In this document: positions 63,044 through 64,000 of the stretch, piece after piece
How positions within the stretch are numbered: the stretch's first letter is position 1
Layout: each line of letters starts with the position of its first letter
NCBI GenBank assembly: GCA_001465115.1
Contig: CP013614.1
Coordinates: 310,001-374,000 of the forward strand
DNA: 64,000 nt
DNA from: Enterococcus silesiacus
GTDB taxonomy: Bacteria > Bacillota > Bacilli > Lactobacillales > Enterococcaceae
Direction of reading: 5' to 3'
Notes under the pieces: model-generated
The model's database searches: none
What the model saw: the letters and a program-made list of their open reading frames with translations, nothing else
What the model was told of the DNA's origin: nothing
Translations under genes and position numbers: made by a program

Positions 63044-63198
63044 TAATTGTTAGGTGAGGCTCCTATTTGGACACATGCTGCTGCCGCGAAAGAATCGAGA
63101 GACTCTTAGTTGGTTGAACAGGAATGATCGTGAAGGTCATTCATAACGTAGCTGATAAGAAATTATCTACGCCCTATAGTGCTAAAGCTCAACGATAG
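63044..63198 (+). promoter_or_regulatory. M-box (ykoK) magnesium riboswitch
   Basis: The invariant segments are present: TTAGGTGAGGCTCCTAT near 63050, ACATGCTGCTGCC near 63070, and CTATAGTGCTAAAGCTC near 63173, closed by an ATTGTT/AACGAT P1 stem. M-box RNAs compact when Mg2+ is plentiful and turn off Mg2+ transporter genes. The MgtA-type ATPase downstream fits, as does the terminator at 63226. Confidence 0.93.
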
Positions 63199-63225
63199 AG
63201 AAACTTTTATTTAAGTTGCTATTTC

Positions 63226-63256
63226 ACGCACACTCTATTGTTGAGTGTGCGTTTTG
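63226..63256 (+). terminator. Terminator of the M-box expression platform
   Basis: A perfect 10-bp stem ACGCACACTC/GAGTGTGCGT with a seven-base loop is followed by TTTTG. High Mg2+ would favour it. Confidence 0.85.
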
Positions 63257-63296
63257 CTGTTTAACACAGATTGCTTAGCAATCTGATGTTAAACAG
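63257..63296 (+). other. Second long hairpin after the M-box terminator
   Basis: CTGTTTAACA-c-AGATTGC pairs with GCAATCT-ga-TGTTAAACAG with a short loop. No T-run follows. Its role is unknown; it may protect the 3' end of the terminated leader RNA. Confidence 0.5.
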
Positions 63297-63453
63297 TACT
63301 TGGCGACCATAGGGAGCGAAGTTCCGCAAAAAGAAACAAACAGCCAGAAGAAAAACAAAAGCCAGCTAGCAAAAAAACTAAGAGTTAAAGAGTGGACTGG
63401 CTCCGCCAGAGCAGATGAGAAAAAGTACTTAGCGACAGCAAGGAGCAGTTTTC
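63296..63453 (+). repeat. Imperfect direct repeats in the mgtA leader
   Basis: AGTACTTGGCGACCATAGGG (63296-63315) is echoed by AGTACTTAGCGACAGCAAGG (63424-63443), and each is followed by an AGC..AGTT stretch. Between them lies a purine-rich region with a CTGGC-TCC-GCCAG hairpin. The meaning is unclear. Confidence 0.45.
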
Positions 63454-63523
63454 AAGATAATAAAATCACCACCTAACAAAAAAATCCATCGTTCCAAAAT
63501 AAAACAAAGAGAGGAAGAGTCAC

Positions 63524-63595
63524 ATGGAAGACCCCAGTCAGTCGATAAACAAACTAAATGTCCCCTTCATCTTAGAAACGATGGAATTGAAATAA
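63524..63595 (+). CDS. Putative 23-residue leader ORF upstream of mgtA
   Basis: ATG 63524, with AGAGGAAGAG upstream, encodes a 23-residue peptide starting MEDPSQSINK and ending METMELK-like (ETMELK) before TAA 63593-63595. Its second half contains the 5' arm of an inverted repeat, CTTCATCTTA (63565-63574), whose partner TAAGATGAAG (63617-63626) ends just before the mgtA ribosome binding site (63630). Translation of the ORF could therefore decide folding around the mgtA start. Enterobacterial mgtL is a functional analogue, not evident homologue. Confidence 0.5.
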   Translation: MEDPSQSINKLNVPFILETMELK

Positions 63596-63644
63596 TACTT
63601 CTTTTCTCCTTCTAAATAAGATGAAGCATAAGGAGGAAAAGAAA

Positions 63645-64000
63645 ATGATGAACAAAAAAATAGCAGATATAAAGAAAACAACAAAAGACCAAGAATTAAG
63701 AAAATTAGCAATGCTTTCTGAACGTGAATTGATGATGGAGCTACGTACCTCAGAAAAAGGCTTATCAGAAGAAGATGCTAAAAATCGTTTAGAAGAATAT
63801 GGCCCGAATGAAGTATCCGCACAAAAACCGACGCCAGCAATTATGATGTTTTTAGAAGCATTTAAAGATCCATTTGTTTATGTATTAGCTTTATTAATGG
63901 TAGTTTCAGCTGTAACAAAAGATTTTGAAGCAGCACTTGTCATGGGAATTATGATTTTAGCCAGTGTTATTATTGCCTTTATTCAGGAGTATCGTTCCCA
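63645..64000 (+). CDS. mgtA: Magnesium-translocating P-type ATPase (5' part)
   Basis: The frame is open from ATG 63645 to the window end (118 codons). It has the cation-ATPase N-terminal domain (LRTSEKGLSEEDAKNRLEEYGPNEV in pieces, about 30-60) followed by the first two membrane segments (FVYVLALLMVVSAVT and VMGIMILASVIIAF). AAGGAGG lies eight bases upstream. The M-box riboswitch on the same transcript makes MgtA/MgtB the best call. Catalytic DKTGT and the rest lie beyond the window. Confidence 0.9.
   Translation, partial: MMNKKIADIKKTTKDQELRKLAMLSERELMMELRTSEKGLSEEDAKNRLEEYGPNEVSAQKPTPAIMMFLEAFKDPFVYVLALLMVVSAVTKDFEAALVMGIMILASVIIAFIQEYRS

Overview
The window is a low-GC Gram-positive chromosome segment that looks like Enterococcus. 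The evidence is gene order rather than a database match: ftsEX, cls, pstS-pstC-pstA-pstB-pstB-phoU, then liaXYZ, hprK-lgt-gpsA-galU, the divergent pepQ/ccpA pair, a class A PBP next to ccpA, a lactobacillales-type preQ1-II riboswitch and strong AGGAGG ribosome binding sites. It is mostly core genome. I see no prophage, CRISPR array or complete insertion sequence.

Layout. 1-4.7 kb: a branched-chain amino acid ABC transporter (livJ partial, livH, livM, livG, livF) with a CBS/ACT sensor gene. 4.9-7.2 kb: a three-gene sortase cluster whose small secreted partner carries a non-canonical sorting signal. 7.3-8.1 kb: two small proteins around a tRNA-Tyr/tRNA-Gln pair. 8.2-13.2 kb: a TetR regulator divergent from a 1415-residue activase of the 2-hydroxyacyl-CoA dehydratase activator type. 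13.5-17.7 kb: a GntR/UTRA regulator, a preQ1-II riboswitch with a QueT-like transporter, an SDR enzyme, a DUF2829 (Tad2-like) protein, a YigZ protein and an orphan PTS EIIB. 17.9-26.3 kb: comFA-comFC, hpf, secA, prfB with its programmed +1 frameshift, and ftsE-ftsX.

26.4-42 kb: cls; the pst-phoU phosphate operon with a Pho-box-like array between pstS and pstC; an organophosphate antiporter and tyrosine phosphatase; deoR, deoC and pdp with a DeoR-type operator; and the liaXYZ cell-envelope stress operon. 42-51.3 kb: a GIY-YIG nuclease, hprK-lgt-gpsA-galU, two envelope/stress proteins, pepQ and ccpA. 51.3-62.9 kb: a small ISL3-like non-autonomous element, a class A PBP, a DUF1801/YdeI cluster, endonuclease IV, a YneF protein, a heterodimeric ABC exporter and trxB. 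63-64 kb: an M-box magnesium riboswitch, a small leader ORF and the start of an MgtA-type P-type ATPase that runs off the window.

The most notable structure not explained by genes is a family of about 120-nt repeats. It is present as a tandem array between pstS and pstC and as single or double copies directly upstream of the ribosome binding sites of lgt, gpsA and nfo, always in the direction of transcription. The stems differ between copies, but the two arms change together so pairing is kept, which points to selection on RNA (or ssDNA) structure. A second family of intergenic hairpins (after cls, phoU and liaZ) keeps an AACTC-N3-GAGTT tip on a changing stem and ends in a T-run. Both families may be scattered more widely in the genome.

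Carbon control is well represented: HprK, CcpA and cre-like sites. Metal, phosphate and queuosine-precursor homeostasis appear through the M-box, Pho box and preQ1-II elements.
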